This document shows, one piece after another, positions 1 to 6,267 of a stretch of DNA of 22,863 nucleotides (position 1 is the first letter of the stretch; each line of letters begins with the position of its first letter). Both the position numbers and the translations under genes were made by a program. The stretch is taken from positions 1 through 22,863 of the forward strand of contig JAUQPQ010000017.1 of NCBI GenBank assembly GCA_030550295.1. The letters run 5' to 3'. The notes under the pieces are model-generated. The model saw nothing but the letters and a program-made list of their open reading frames with translations, searched no databases and was not told the DNA's origin. This DNA is from Chloroflexota bacterium. GTDB lineage: Bacteria > Chloroflexota > Dehalococcoidia > SM23-28-2 > HRBIN24.

Positions 1-423
1 TTCCCCCTCTGAGAACTTGGGCTGGCCCAGGCGATAGGGGCGGACTGGGACCGACTCAGTTTTTGCTTCCTTTAGAGCCTGAGCCTCTTCCGCTGTGAGG
101 GGGTGGCCCTGGCGGGCCAGAAGACGGGCATCGGGGCCATGAACGTCCACCAGTGGCACCTCGCCCACCATGTCATCGATGGGATCGATGTAGGGATAGA
201 TCTCCTTTTCAAAGGAGAGGCGAAGCCTCGTCTCGGTATAGTCCTCAATAGGGGAGATCTCGTCCAACAGCTCCTGGATCCCTTCTTCCAAGAACCAGCG
301 GTAGGACTGGCGCTGCACCTCGATAAGGTCAGGCAGATCCATCACTTCAGGGATACGGGAATAGGTCTTAATGAATGAGGGCAGCCAGCGGCCATCTGTG
401 GACACATTACCTGTCAACACCAT
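1..423 (-). CDS. rpoB: RNA polymerase beta subunit, N-terminal part (runs off the window)
   Basis: This is the first 141 residues of the beta subunit of RNA polymerase; the rest lies beyond base 1. The segment at residues 22-63 (RIPEVMDLPDLIEVQ, then SYRWFLEEG, then EISPIEDYT) matches the conserved RpoB start, and YRLGQPKFSEGE at 130-141 matches the block that follows it in other RpoB proteins. Between these two blocks, residues about 75-128 look like an insertion of some 50 residues, because in typical RpoB the blocks are nearly adjacent. The ATG at 423 has an AGGAGGAG ribosome site about 8 bases upstream. A strong promoter and a leader hairpin precede it. The gene follows rimM on the same strand, rather than rplJ-rplL as in many bacteria. 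The family call is firm; the insertion is judged by eye. Confidence 0.9.
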   Translation of the reverse strand, partial: MVLTGNVSTDGRWLPSFIKTYSRIPEVMDLPDLIEVQRQSYRWFLEEGIQELLDEISPIEDYTETRLRLSFEKEIYPYIDPIDDMVGEVPLVDVHGPDARLLARQGHPLTAEEAQALKEAKTESVPVRPYRLGQPKFSEGE

Positions 424-447
424 GGGCAGACACTCCTCCTACGCAAA

Positions 448-463
448 GGAACCCCAGGGTTCC
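448..463 (-). promoter_or_regulatory. Perfect inverted repeat in the rpoB leader
   Basis: GGAACCC, a 2-base centre and GGGTTCC form a perfect 7-base inverted repeat, or a 6-bp stem with a 4-base loop. Read on the minus strand it sits about 70 bases after the predicted transcription start and ends just before the AGGAGGAG ribosome site. A few T residues follow, but not a full T tract. It could tune rpoB translation or act as a weak attenuator. The structure is visible; its function is inferred. Confidence 0.5.
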
Positions 464-537
464 TACAAAACATTACCAGGGCGCTACGGATAGCAACGGG
501 GACAATAACGGGGCAACCCTTCCCGTCATCGTTTGAA

Positions 538-566
538 AAGATAGCATAACGGGTCTATCATGTCAA
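538..566 (-). promoter_or_regulatory. Predicted sigma-70-type promoter for rpoB
   Basis: On the minus strand a perfect TTGACA (566-561) is followed by exactly 17 bases and then TATCTT (543-538), a fair -10 box. Transcription would start near 531, giving an rpoB leader of about 108 bases. It lies in the 156-bp gap between rimM and rpoB, so rpoB can be expressed independently of the upstream ffh operon. A GC-rich GAGGCC/GGCCTC hairpin at the very end of rimM has no T tract, so read-through from rimM also remains possible. Confidence 0.65.
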
Positions 567-579
567 CAGGGGGACACAA

Positions 580-1104
580 CTAAAGGAGGCCGGAGGCCTC
601 TTCTATGATTATAAGCCCCTCCTTCAATCGCACCTCCTTTATGAATTCGTCTACCAGGGGGACAAGAACCTCCCCACGAGGGCCTATCACAACTAGCACC
701 TCGTTGCCGCCTCCTGTGGTCATCACCCTGTCCACCGTCCCCACCAGGGAACCCGATGCCGTCTGGACACGTAATCCTGCCAGCTGGAAGTAGTAGTATT
801 CGCCCTCTGGCAGGGGGGGCAGCTCATCCTGCCTCACCTCTACATACATGGAGCGAAACTCCTGGGCCGCTTCGTAGTCATCGATTCCTGCTAGTTTCAG
901 GCGGGCCTGCCCTCGATGGGGCCGACAGCTCTCCACCTCCCACGCCTTACCGCCCAGGAACAGTCGCCTGCCACGCGAGAGGAGGGCCATATCTTTGGTA
1001 AGGGGTTGAACAAGGAGTTCCCCTTTAGTCCCAAAAGGGCGCAGTACGATACCCACCGCAACGAATCCTGGACGAACGTCCTCGTCCCTGGGGCCAGGGG
1101 CCAT
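580..1104 (-). CDS. rimM: Ribosome maturation factor RimM
   Basis: RimM helps assemble the 3' domain of 16S rRNA in the 30S subunit and binds ribosomal protein S19. The 174-residue product has the family's usual length and order: an N-terminal RimM beta-barrel beginning VGIVLRPFGTKGELLV (residues 17-32) and a C-terminal PRC-barrel-like domain, with EGEYYYFQLAGLRV near 99-112 and EVLVPLVDEFIKEV near 144-157. It starts 5 bases after khpA ends, with only a weak GGAGA upstream, so it is probably translated by coupling. The order ffh-rpsP-khpA-rimM is common in bacteria, but trmD and rplS, which usually follow, are absent; rpoB comes next. Confidence 0.95.
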   Translation of the reverse strand: MAPGPRDEDVRPGFVAVGIVLRPFGTKGELLVQPLTKDMALLSRGRRLFLGGKAWEVESCRPHRGQARLKLAGIDDYEAAQEFRSMYVEVRQDELPPLPEGEYYYFQLAGLRVQTASGSLVGTVDRVMTTGGGNEVLVVIGPRGEVLVPLVDEFIKEVRLKEGLIIIEEASGLL

Positions 1105-1109
1105 AAAGG

Positions 1110-1337
1110 CTAACCGATCTCCAGGGCAGCCCTCACTCCCTGACGAGCCGCTGCCACCCTGAGAAGGGTACGCAAGGCGTTGGCTATGCGCCCCTGCCGG
1201 CCGATAATTCGGCCCATGTCGTCGGCTGCCACTCGAAGACGCAGGATTACCTGGTCGCCCAGCCGCTCCTCGGTCACCTCGACCTGTTCGGGGTGGTCGA
1301 CTATAGCCTTGGCTACTAGCTCCACTAACTCCTTCAT
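1110..1337 (-). CDS. khpA: KH-domain RNA-binding protein KhpA
   Basis: A 75-residue single KH-domain protein of the KhpA (YlqC) family. The KH signature GRIIGRQGR lies at about residues 42-50, with the GxxG loop that grips single-stranded RNA. In other bacteria KhpA pairs with KhpB (Jag/EloR) to bind many RNAs and to influence cell elongation. A KhpB is encoded at 13406-14167, so both partners are within this window. The gene sits between rpsP (15-base gap) and rimM (5-base gap), its usual place. Start is ATG with an AGAGGGG about 10 bases upstream. Confidence 0.93.
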   Translation of the reverse strand: MKELVELVAKAIVDHPEQVEVTEERLGDQVILRLRVAADDMGRIIGRQGRIANALRTLLRVAAARQGVRAALEIG

Positions 1338-1352
1338 GGCATGCTACCCCTC

Positions 1353-1667
1353 TTAGCCCTCGGCCTTTTTGGCCGCCGCCTTACGGGCCAGGTGCTTAGT
1401 GTACACGACAGGCTCTTGGCCAGCCTTTTCCATAGTGCCCAAGCGGGTCAAGAGCTTGCCTACAGCCTCGGTAGGCTGAGCTCCTTGGTGGAGCCAGTAT
1501 ATTACCCTCTCCTCGTCCAGGTGGATCTGGGCAGGATTGGGGATGGGATCGTACCATCCCACCACCTCCACGAACTTTCCGTCCCTAGGGGCAGTGGCCT
1601 CTGCCACCACTATGCGATAGAAGGGCCGGTTCCGCCTGCCATGGCGTGCTAACCTGATCCTCAGCAA
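1353..1667 (-). CDS. rpsP: 30S ribosomal protein S16
   Basis: S16 is a core protein of the small ribosomal subunit. The 104-residue product begins LRIRLARHGRRNRPFYRIVV and continues with GWYDPIPNP near 38-46, both typical of S16. The C-terminus is a basic tail rich in Ala and Lys (ARKAAAKKAEG). The start is TTG at 1667: it gives the standard S16 N-terminus, and a full AGGAGGTG ribosome site lies 7 bases upstream, overlapping the end of ffh. A TTG start in so highly expressed a gene is notable but also occurs in rpmH here. Confidence 0.96.
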   Translation of the reverse strand: MLRIRLARHGRRNRPFYRIVVAEATAPRDGKFVEVVGWYDPIPNPAQIHLDEERVIYWLHQGAQPTEAVGKLLTRLGTMEKAGQEPVVYTKHLARKAAAKKAEG

Positions 1668-1680
1668 CGTCTACACCTCC

Positions 1681-3009
1681 TTAAATCCTGGGCCACTGGG
1701 AAAGGATATGACGGGCCTGCGCCTTGGACAACTCCTGGAGGAGACGACGCACCTGCCAGTACTGCTCCAGCAGCTTGTTCACCTCGGCTAAGGTAGTCCC
1801 TGAACCTCGGGCGATACGCCTCTTGCGACTGGCATTAATAATCTCGGGGCGCCGCCTCTCCTGCGGGGTCATGGAGAGGATGATCGCTTCGGCCCGTTTC
1901 AGGTACCTTTCGTCAAAGGCTTGGGCAGGTAGGCGATCCTTAATGGCAGCGAAGCCAGGCAGAAGGCTTAACAGCTGAGAAAGGGGTCCCATGCGCCGCA
2001 CCCTTTGGAATTGAACCAACAAGTCTTCAAGGGTGATGTCACCGTGCCTGGCACGGCGAGCTAGAGTCTCGGCCTCCTCTCGGCTGAACTCCTCCTTCGC
2101 CTTCTCAATGAGGGTCAGGACATCGCCCATGCCCAGTATACGGCTGGCGAAGCGATCGGGATGGAAGGGCTCTAGGGCATCAAGCTTCTCTCCTGTACCT
2201 ACCCATTTAATAGGGACGCCGGTAACGGCCTTAATAGAAAGGGCAGCTCCCCCCCGGGCATCACCCTCGGCCTTGGTGAGGACCACACCTGTAAGCTCCA
2301 AAGAACGATGGAAGGCCTGAGCAGCACGGACGGCCTCCTGGCCCGTCATAGCATCGGCCACCAATAGTAGTTCGTGAGGGGATAAGGCCTCCTTGAGGGC
2401 CCTAAGGGCATCTATCTCCTCCCCTTCCAAAGCAAGGCAGCCGAAGGTGTCCACCAGGGCCACGCTAGCCCCTTGCCGGCCCGCCTCGGCTAAAGCAGCT
2501 TGGGCGACCTCCCTTGGCCCACCATCTGGCACCACCACGGGCACATGGATCTGCTGGCCCAAGGCCTGGAGCTGTTGGGCACCTGCTGCCCGGTAAGGAT
2601 CAGCAGCTACCATGATGGGCCTATGGCCCTGGCGACGCAGGTGATAGGCCAATTTGGCACAGGTCGTGGTCTTGCCGCTCCCTTTAAGGCCCAGTAGCAT
2701 CACCACCGTGGGGGGCCTCGAGGCGAACTGTAGGCCAGCCGTGTTACCTCCTAAGAGCTGTTTTAGCTCCTCGTAGACTACGTCCACCACTTGCTGCAGG
2801 GGTGAAAGCTTCCTGTGAACTTGGGCTCCCAGCACCTTCTCCCGCACCGTCTGCACCAGCTGTCGCGCTACCTGAAAGTGGACATCGGCCTCCAGCAGGG
2901 CCAAGCGAACCTCACGCAGGGCTTCGTCTAGGTCCTTCTCGGCGATAGTGCCCCGCCGGGCCAACATACGGAAGGCGCCCTGGAGCTTGTCGGTGAGGAG
3001 CTCAAACAT
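1681..3009 (-). CDS. ffh: Signal recognition particle protein Ffh (SRP54), with unusual GTPase motifs
   Basis: Ffh binds 4.5S RNA and signal sequences on nascent membrane proteins and docks with FtsY at the membrane through paired GTPases. The 442 residues show the N domain (1-95), the G domain with P-loop GLKGSGKTT (107-115), the helix region DPYRAAG (137-143), GTGEKLDAL (271-279), and an M domain with the RNA-binding helix SRKRRIARGSG (394-404). Two motifs are off consensus. G3 reads DTFGC (187-191) instead of DTAGR, and G4 reads TKAEGD (245-250) instead of TKxDGD, so the guanine-recognising Asp is Glu. I re-read both codon by codon. The reading frame is intact and the rest is well conserved. 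The methionine-rich tail is short. The ATG start directly abuts AGGAG. Confidence 0.95.
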   Translation of the reverse strand: MFELLTDKLQGAFRMLARRGTIAEKDLDEALREVRLALLEADVHFQVARQLVQTVREKVLGAQVHRKLSPLQQVVDVVYEELKQLLGGNTAGLQFASRPPTVVMLLGLKGSGKTTTCAKLAYHLRRQGHRPIMVAADPYRAAGAQQLQALGQQIHVPVVVPDGGPREVAQAALAEAGRQGASVALVDTFGCLALEGEEIDALRALKEALSPHELLLVADAMTGQEAVRAAQAFHRSLELTGVVLTKAEGDARGGAALSIKAVTGVPIKWVGTGEKLDALEPFHPDRFASRILGMGDVLTLIEKAKEEFSREEAETLARRARHGDITLEDLLVQFQRVRRMGPLSQLLSLLPGFAAIKDRLPAQAFDERYLKRAEAIILSMTPQERRRPEIINASRKRRIARGSGTTLAEVNKLLEQYWQVRRLLQELSKAQARHILSQWPRI

Positions 3010-3022
3010 CTCCTAAATTGGG

Positions 3023-3028
3023 ATTGTA
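3023..3028 (-). promoter_or_regulatory. Possible -10 box for ffh, implying a very short leader
   Basis: TACAAT on the minus strand ends 13 bases before the ffh ATG. Transcription from it would start around 3016, leaving a leader of about 7 bases. No good -35 lies 17 bases upstream (a T-rich TTTTCC-like stretch only). AGGAG touches the ATG with no spacer, which is too close for a normal ribosome site, so leaderless or near-leaderless translation fits. This is inference from sequence only. Confidence 0.35.
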
Positions 3029-3123
3029 GACCACCGACGGCCCAGGAAAAAGTAAGACTGTTGACATGGGAGCCCTCAAGGCCCCAATCTGGTTACGCCC
3101 ACTTAAGAGAAGGGGAGGGGCCT

Positions 3124-4866
3124 ATGGCCAGGATCCACGGCGGAGAGATGATCGCACGCGTGCTGAGGCGAGAGGGAATAGAGCAAATCTTCACCCTTCA
3201 CGGAGGTCACATTGACCCCATCCTGGAAGCATGTGACCGTCTGGGGTTCCGCATCGTTGATGTGCGCCACGAGCAGGCCGCCGCTCATATGGCCGACGGC
3301 TGGGCCCGCACTACCGGCCGTCTAGGGGTATGCATCGTCACTGCCGGCCCTGGTATAACTGACGCGGTGACAGGGGTAGCCAACGCCTTCATGGACTGTG
3401 TGCCCATGCTAGTCTTGGCTGGCCGCAGCCCCCTACGCGATGAAGACACCCTCCCCTTACAAGGCTTCCCGCAGCTGGAGATGATGCGCCCCATCACCAA
3501 GTGGGCCCGTTGCGTATATCACCCTGATCGCATAGCCGAATATACGGCCATGGCTATCCGCCACGCCATCACCGGTCGCCCTGGCCCTGTGTACCTAGAG
3601 GTGCCCATAGACATCCTCTTCTCCAGGGTGGAAGAGGAGCAGGTGATATGGCCCCAACAGGCTCGTCCCGCATATGCCCCTGCCCCTTCACCTGGGGCAG
3701 TCTCCGCCATTATTGATCTCCTTCAGGGGGCGGAGCGACCAGTGATTATGGCTGGGGGAGGGGTGTGGTTCTCGGGGGGAGCTCCCCTTCTGCTTCGTCT
3801 GGCCGAGATAACCCAGATCCCTGTATTCATGAACAGCAAGGCCAGAGGGGCCGTCCCTGAGGACACTCCCCTAGGATACGGTAACTACGCTATCTTCGCC
3901 TCTAGCCAGGTATATCAGGAGATAGGGCCTCCCGATGCTGTACTCATTTTGGGGGCTAGGCTGGGCCTTTTCACTGGGGGCCGCCAGGCCTCGGTCATCC
4001 CTCCTCAGGCCCAAGTGGCACAGGTGGACATTGAAGGGGAAGAGATAGGGCGGCTAAGGGACGTGCAGGTAGGGGTGGAGGCCGACTGCAGGGAGACCCT
4101 TCAGGCCCTGGTAGCGGAAGCGGAGAGAAGGCGGTGGCCCCCACGCACCCGCTGGCTAGAGGCCCTAGATCGGGCCCGCAAGAGCAGGCGGGAGGCCTTC
4201 CGTGAGGCATTGGAAAAGGAGGCCACTCCCATCCATCCCTATCGTCTAGCCCATGAGTTGGCCCAGCACTTAGGGCCCCACGACGTGGTGGTAGCCGACG
4301 GCGGCGAGGCGGCCTCCTGGATAGCTGATGCTGTGACCATGCGTGAGCCTGGGCGCTTTCTCTCCCATGGATATCTGGGGTGCCTGGGTGTAGGGCTTCC
4401 TTTCGCCATGGCCGCTAAGCTGGCACACCCAGAGAGCCGTGTCCTCCTGGTTACTGGGGACGGCTCCGTAGGCCTCAACTTCGCCGAATTTGAGACCGCG
4501 GTGCGTCACCATCTTCCCTTTGTATGCGTCATCTTCAACGACAAGGCCTGGGGGATGTCACGCCACGGCCAACAGATCATCTTCCGGGGGCGCACAGTGG
4601 CCACCGAACTGGGGATGATCCATTACGAGAAGGCAGCTGCCGGCTTTGGCGTTCACCCGGAGCTAGTGGAGAAGCCACAGGAGATATCTCTTGCCCTGGA
4701 ACGGGCCTTCGCCACCGGGAAGACAGCCTGCATTAACGCCCTTATCGACCCCGAGGTGATCGCCCCCGTAACACTTGCCATGATGGGGTTTGCCGCCCCT
4801 CCCTCACGGGAGGCGCAACAGGGGCCAAAGACTACCCTCCCCTACTACGGCCAGCGTGAGCTTTAG
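3124..4866 (+). CDS. Thiamine-diphosphate-dependent enzyme of the acetolactate synthase-like family
   Basis: A 580-residue IlvB-type (COG0028) enzyme. The ThDP-activating Glu is E50 in RHEQAAAHM; the ThDP-binding motif starts with GDG (445-447) and ends with ND (472-473); a central domain begins near VIMAGGGVW. This fold includes acetolactate synthase, oxalyl-CoA decarboxylase, 2-hydroxyacyl-CoA lyase and benzaldehyde lyase, and the substrate cannot be read from sequence alone. There is no ilvN regulatory subunit or other branched-chain gene nearby, which argues against the biosynthetic acetolactate synthase. I chose the ATG at 3124, with GGGGAGG 5-6 bases upstream, over a TTG at 3061 that would add an unrelated 21-residue leader. 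A TTGACA at 3061-3066 may be this gene's -35 box, but no good -10 follows. The end is 1 base from the convergent hydrolase gene. Confidence 0.85.
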   Translation: MARIHGGEMIARVLRREGIEQIFTLHGGHIDPILEACDRLGFRIVDVRHEQAAAHMADGWARTTGRLGVCIVTAGPGITDAVTGVANAFMDCVPMLVLAGRSPLRDEDTLPLQGFPQLEMMRPITKWARCVYHPDRIAEYTAMAIRHAITGRPGPVYLEVPIDILFSRVEEEQVIWPQQARPAYAPAPSPGAVSAIIDLLQGAERPVIMAGGGVWFSGGAPLLLRLAEITQIPVFMNSKARGAVPEDTPLGYGNYAIFASSQVYQEIGPPDAVLILGARLGLFTGGRQASVIPPQAQVAQVDIEGEEIGRLRDVQVGVEADCRETLQALVAEAERRRWPPRTRWLEALDRARKSRREAFREALEKEATPIHPYRLAHELAQHLGPHDVVVADGGEAASWIADAVTMREPGRFLSHGYLGCLGVGLPFAMAAKLAHPESRVLLVTGDGSVGLNFAEFETAVRHHLPFVCVIFNDKAWGMSRHGQQIIFRGRTVATELGMIHYEKAAAGFGVHPELVEKPQEISLALERAFATGKTACINALIDPEVIAPVTLAMMGFAAPPSREAQQGPKTTLPYYGQREL

Positions 4867-4867
4867 G

Positions 4868-5719
4868 CTACCCCTGCAAGAAGTCCATCACCACCTCGAG
4901 GAACCGTTCCAGCTGGTCGTGGTGCACCCAATGCCCAGCCTCTTCGATTATCACCACCCTCACGTCCTTAATGACGGCTACACGTCCATCCTTACGCGGG
5001 TCGGGGGCCCAGCTCTCCGTCCCCTTTACCAGCAAAACGGGGGCGGTGATATGGGCCCAGATATCCTGAGCATCGGCTAGGTTGAAGCCATAAGGAGAAC
5101 GTTGCCGCATGTAGTTATCGAACTTCCAGGAGTAGGTCCCATCCTCGTTTTGGCGCGCTCCATGGACGGTCAAGTGATAGGCCATCTCCCAGCTCAGGTG
5201 AGGGTTCGCTTCCATCATCCTCTGGGCAGCGTCCTCCAGGGTGGGGTAACGTCTTGGCTGGCGACGCTCCAGCTCGCGCATCTGTTGTATCCACTCCCGC
5301 ATTCGCACATGGGCAGGGGGCACCGTCATGACCGGCGGGCCCCAGCCTTCTATGCTGACCACCTTGGCCACCCGCTGGGGGAAGACCCCAGCATACTGAA
5401 GGGCGATGGCCCCACCCAGGGAATGGCCGATAACGGTAATGGGATTAGAGTCGATGGAGTCAGCCAACACCGCTATATCCAGGACGAACTCAGGTAGGCT
5501 GTAGGTGCCCCCAATGGCCCACTGGGAGTCGCCGTGCCCCCTTAGGTCTGGGGCATAGACGGTGTAGTGGGAGGCGAGGGCCCTAGCCACCCAGTCCCAG
5601 CTGCGGCAATGGTCCAAGCTGCCATGGATCAGGAGGATGGGGGGCTTATCACCCTCTCCCCATCGCACATAATGGAGGCGTAGGCGCTGGGAGTAGTAAT
5701 AGTGAGACGTAGGCTCCAT
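4868..5719 (-). CDS. Alpha/beta-hydrolase fold protein
   Basis: A 283-residue hydrolase of the alpha/beta fold. Visible landmarks are the oxyanion-hole HG (H32-G33, in LLIHGSLDHCRSW), DLRGHGDS at 58-65, the nucleophile elbow GHSLGG with Ser100, and a C-terminal catalytic His in GHWVHHDQ. The acidic triad member is probably in the strand around VKGTESWAPDPR. The family covers esterases, C-C bond hydrolases, epoxide hydrolases and others; nothing here fixes the substrate. It is the last gene of the riboflavin cluster, 51 bases after ribH, with GGGAGGG before its ATG, so it may be co-transcribed, though a flavin role is not implied. No signal peptide is seen, so it should be cytoplasmic. Confidence 0.85.
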   Translation of the reverse strand: MEPTSHYYYSQRLRLHYVRWGEGDKPPILLIHGSLDHCRSWDWVARALASHYTVYAPDLRGHGDSQWAIGGTYSLPEFVLDIAVLADSIDSNPITVIGHSLGGAIALQYAGVFPQRVAKVVSIEGWGPPVMTVPPAHVRMREWIQQMRELERRQPRRYPTLEDAAQRMMEANPHLSWEMAYHLTVHGARQNEDGTYSWKFDNYMRQRSPYGFNLADAQDIWAHITAPVLLVKGTESWAPDPRKDGRVAVIKDVRVVIIEEAGHWVHHDQLERFLEVVMDFLQG

Positions 5720-5770
5720 TCTTCACCCTCCCTCACAAGGTATTTCGAGGCAGAATACTGGGAAAGGATA

Positions 5771-6244
5771 TCAAGGGCCAGGCAACCCCCTGAAGAGGGT
5801 TGCCATCTCGATAGCGCAAAGGGCAGCATCGTAGCCCTTGTTCCCCCGGGGCCCTCCGGCCCGGTCTAGGGCCTGCTCTTTGGTGAGACAGGCTAGCACC
5901 CCGTGGATCACCGGGACGCCCGTATCCAAGGCAGCGCGTACGAGTCCGTAAGTGGCCCCCTTGGCTACCAGATCGAAGTGGAGGGTCTCGTGGCGGATGA
6001 CGCAACCCAAGGCGATCACTGCCTTGTACCTGCCCGTTTGGGCTAGCCGCTTGGCCGCCACAGGCAGTTCTAGGGAGCCAGGCACCCAAGCTACATCTAC
6101 CTCCTCTTGGCTTACCCCATGCTCACGGAAGGCCTGAAGGGCCCCTTCCAATAGCCTGCGCGTCACATCCTCGTTGAAGCGGGCCACCACCACAGCGAAA
6201 GACATCCCCTGCCCCTGGCACACCCCTTCGTATACCTGGCCCAC
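5771..6244 (-). CDS. ribH: 6,7-dimethyl-8-ribityllumazine synthase
   Basis: Lumazine synthase joins 5-amino-6-ribitylamino-uracil with 3,4-dihydroxy-2-butanone 4-phosphate, the penultimate step to riboflavin. The 157 residues align with the family throughout: ARFNEDVT (21-28), WVPGSLELP (53-61), ALGCVIRHETLHFD (78-91) with the catalytic His at 89, and RAGGPRGNKG (128-137) with the phosphate-binding Arg. Several active-site neighbours differ from the norm: H85 where Gly is usual, H114 where Phe is usual, and ACLT where TT(E/D) is usual. The start is GTG at 6244, which gives the normal N-terminal extension and has GAGGT about 8 bases upstream inside a small inverted repeat (TGCGA-GG-TCGCA). Next to ribBA. 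Confidence 0.93.
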   Translation of the reverse strand: MGQVYEGVCQGQGMSFAVVVARFNEDVTRRLLEGALQAFREHGVSQEEVDVAWVPGSLELPVAAKRLAQTGRYKAVIALGCVIRHETLHFDLVAKGATYGLVRAALDTGVPVIHGVLACLTKEQALDRAGGPRGNKGYDAALCAIEMATLFRGLPGP

Positions 6245-6267
6245 CTCGTGCGACCTCGCACTAATCG

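Noticed and set aside
103..378. Plus-strand open frame of 91 codons
   Set aside because: It is the antisense shadow of rpoB, whose conserved residues are on the minus strand.
580..600. Terminator at the end of rimM
   Set aside because: GAGGCC-TCC-GGCCTC can form a hairpin, but it lies in the coding end and is not followed by a T run.
3061..3123. TTG start giving a 601-residue ThDP enzyme
   Set aside because: The extra 21 residues match no family N-terminus, the TTG overlaps a TTGACA promoter-like hexamer, and the ATG at 3124 has a good ribosome site.
4239..4512. Overlapping minus-strand open frames inside the ThDP gene
   Set aside because: Shadows of the conserved ThDP-binding domain on the plus strand.
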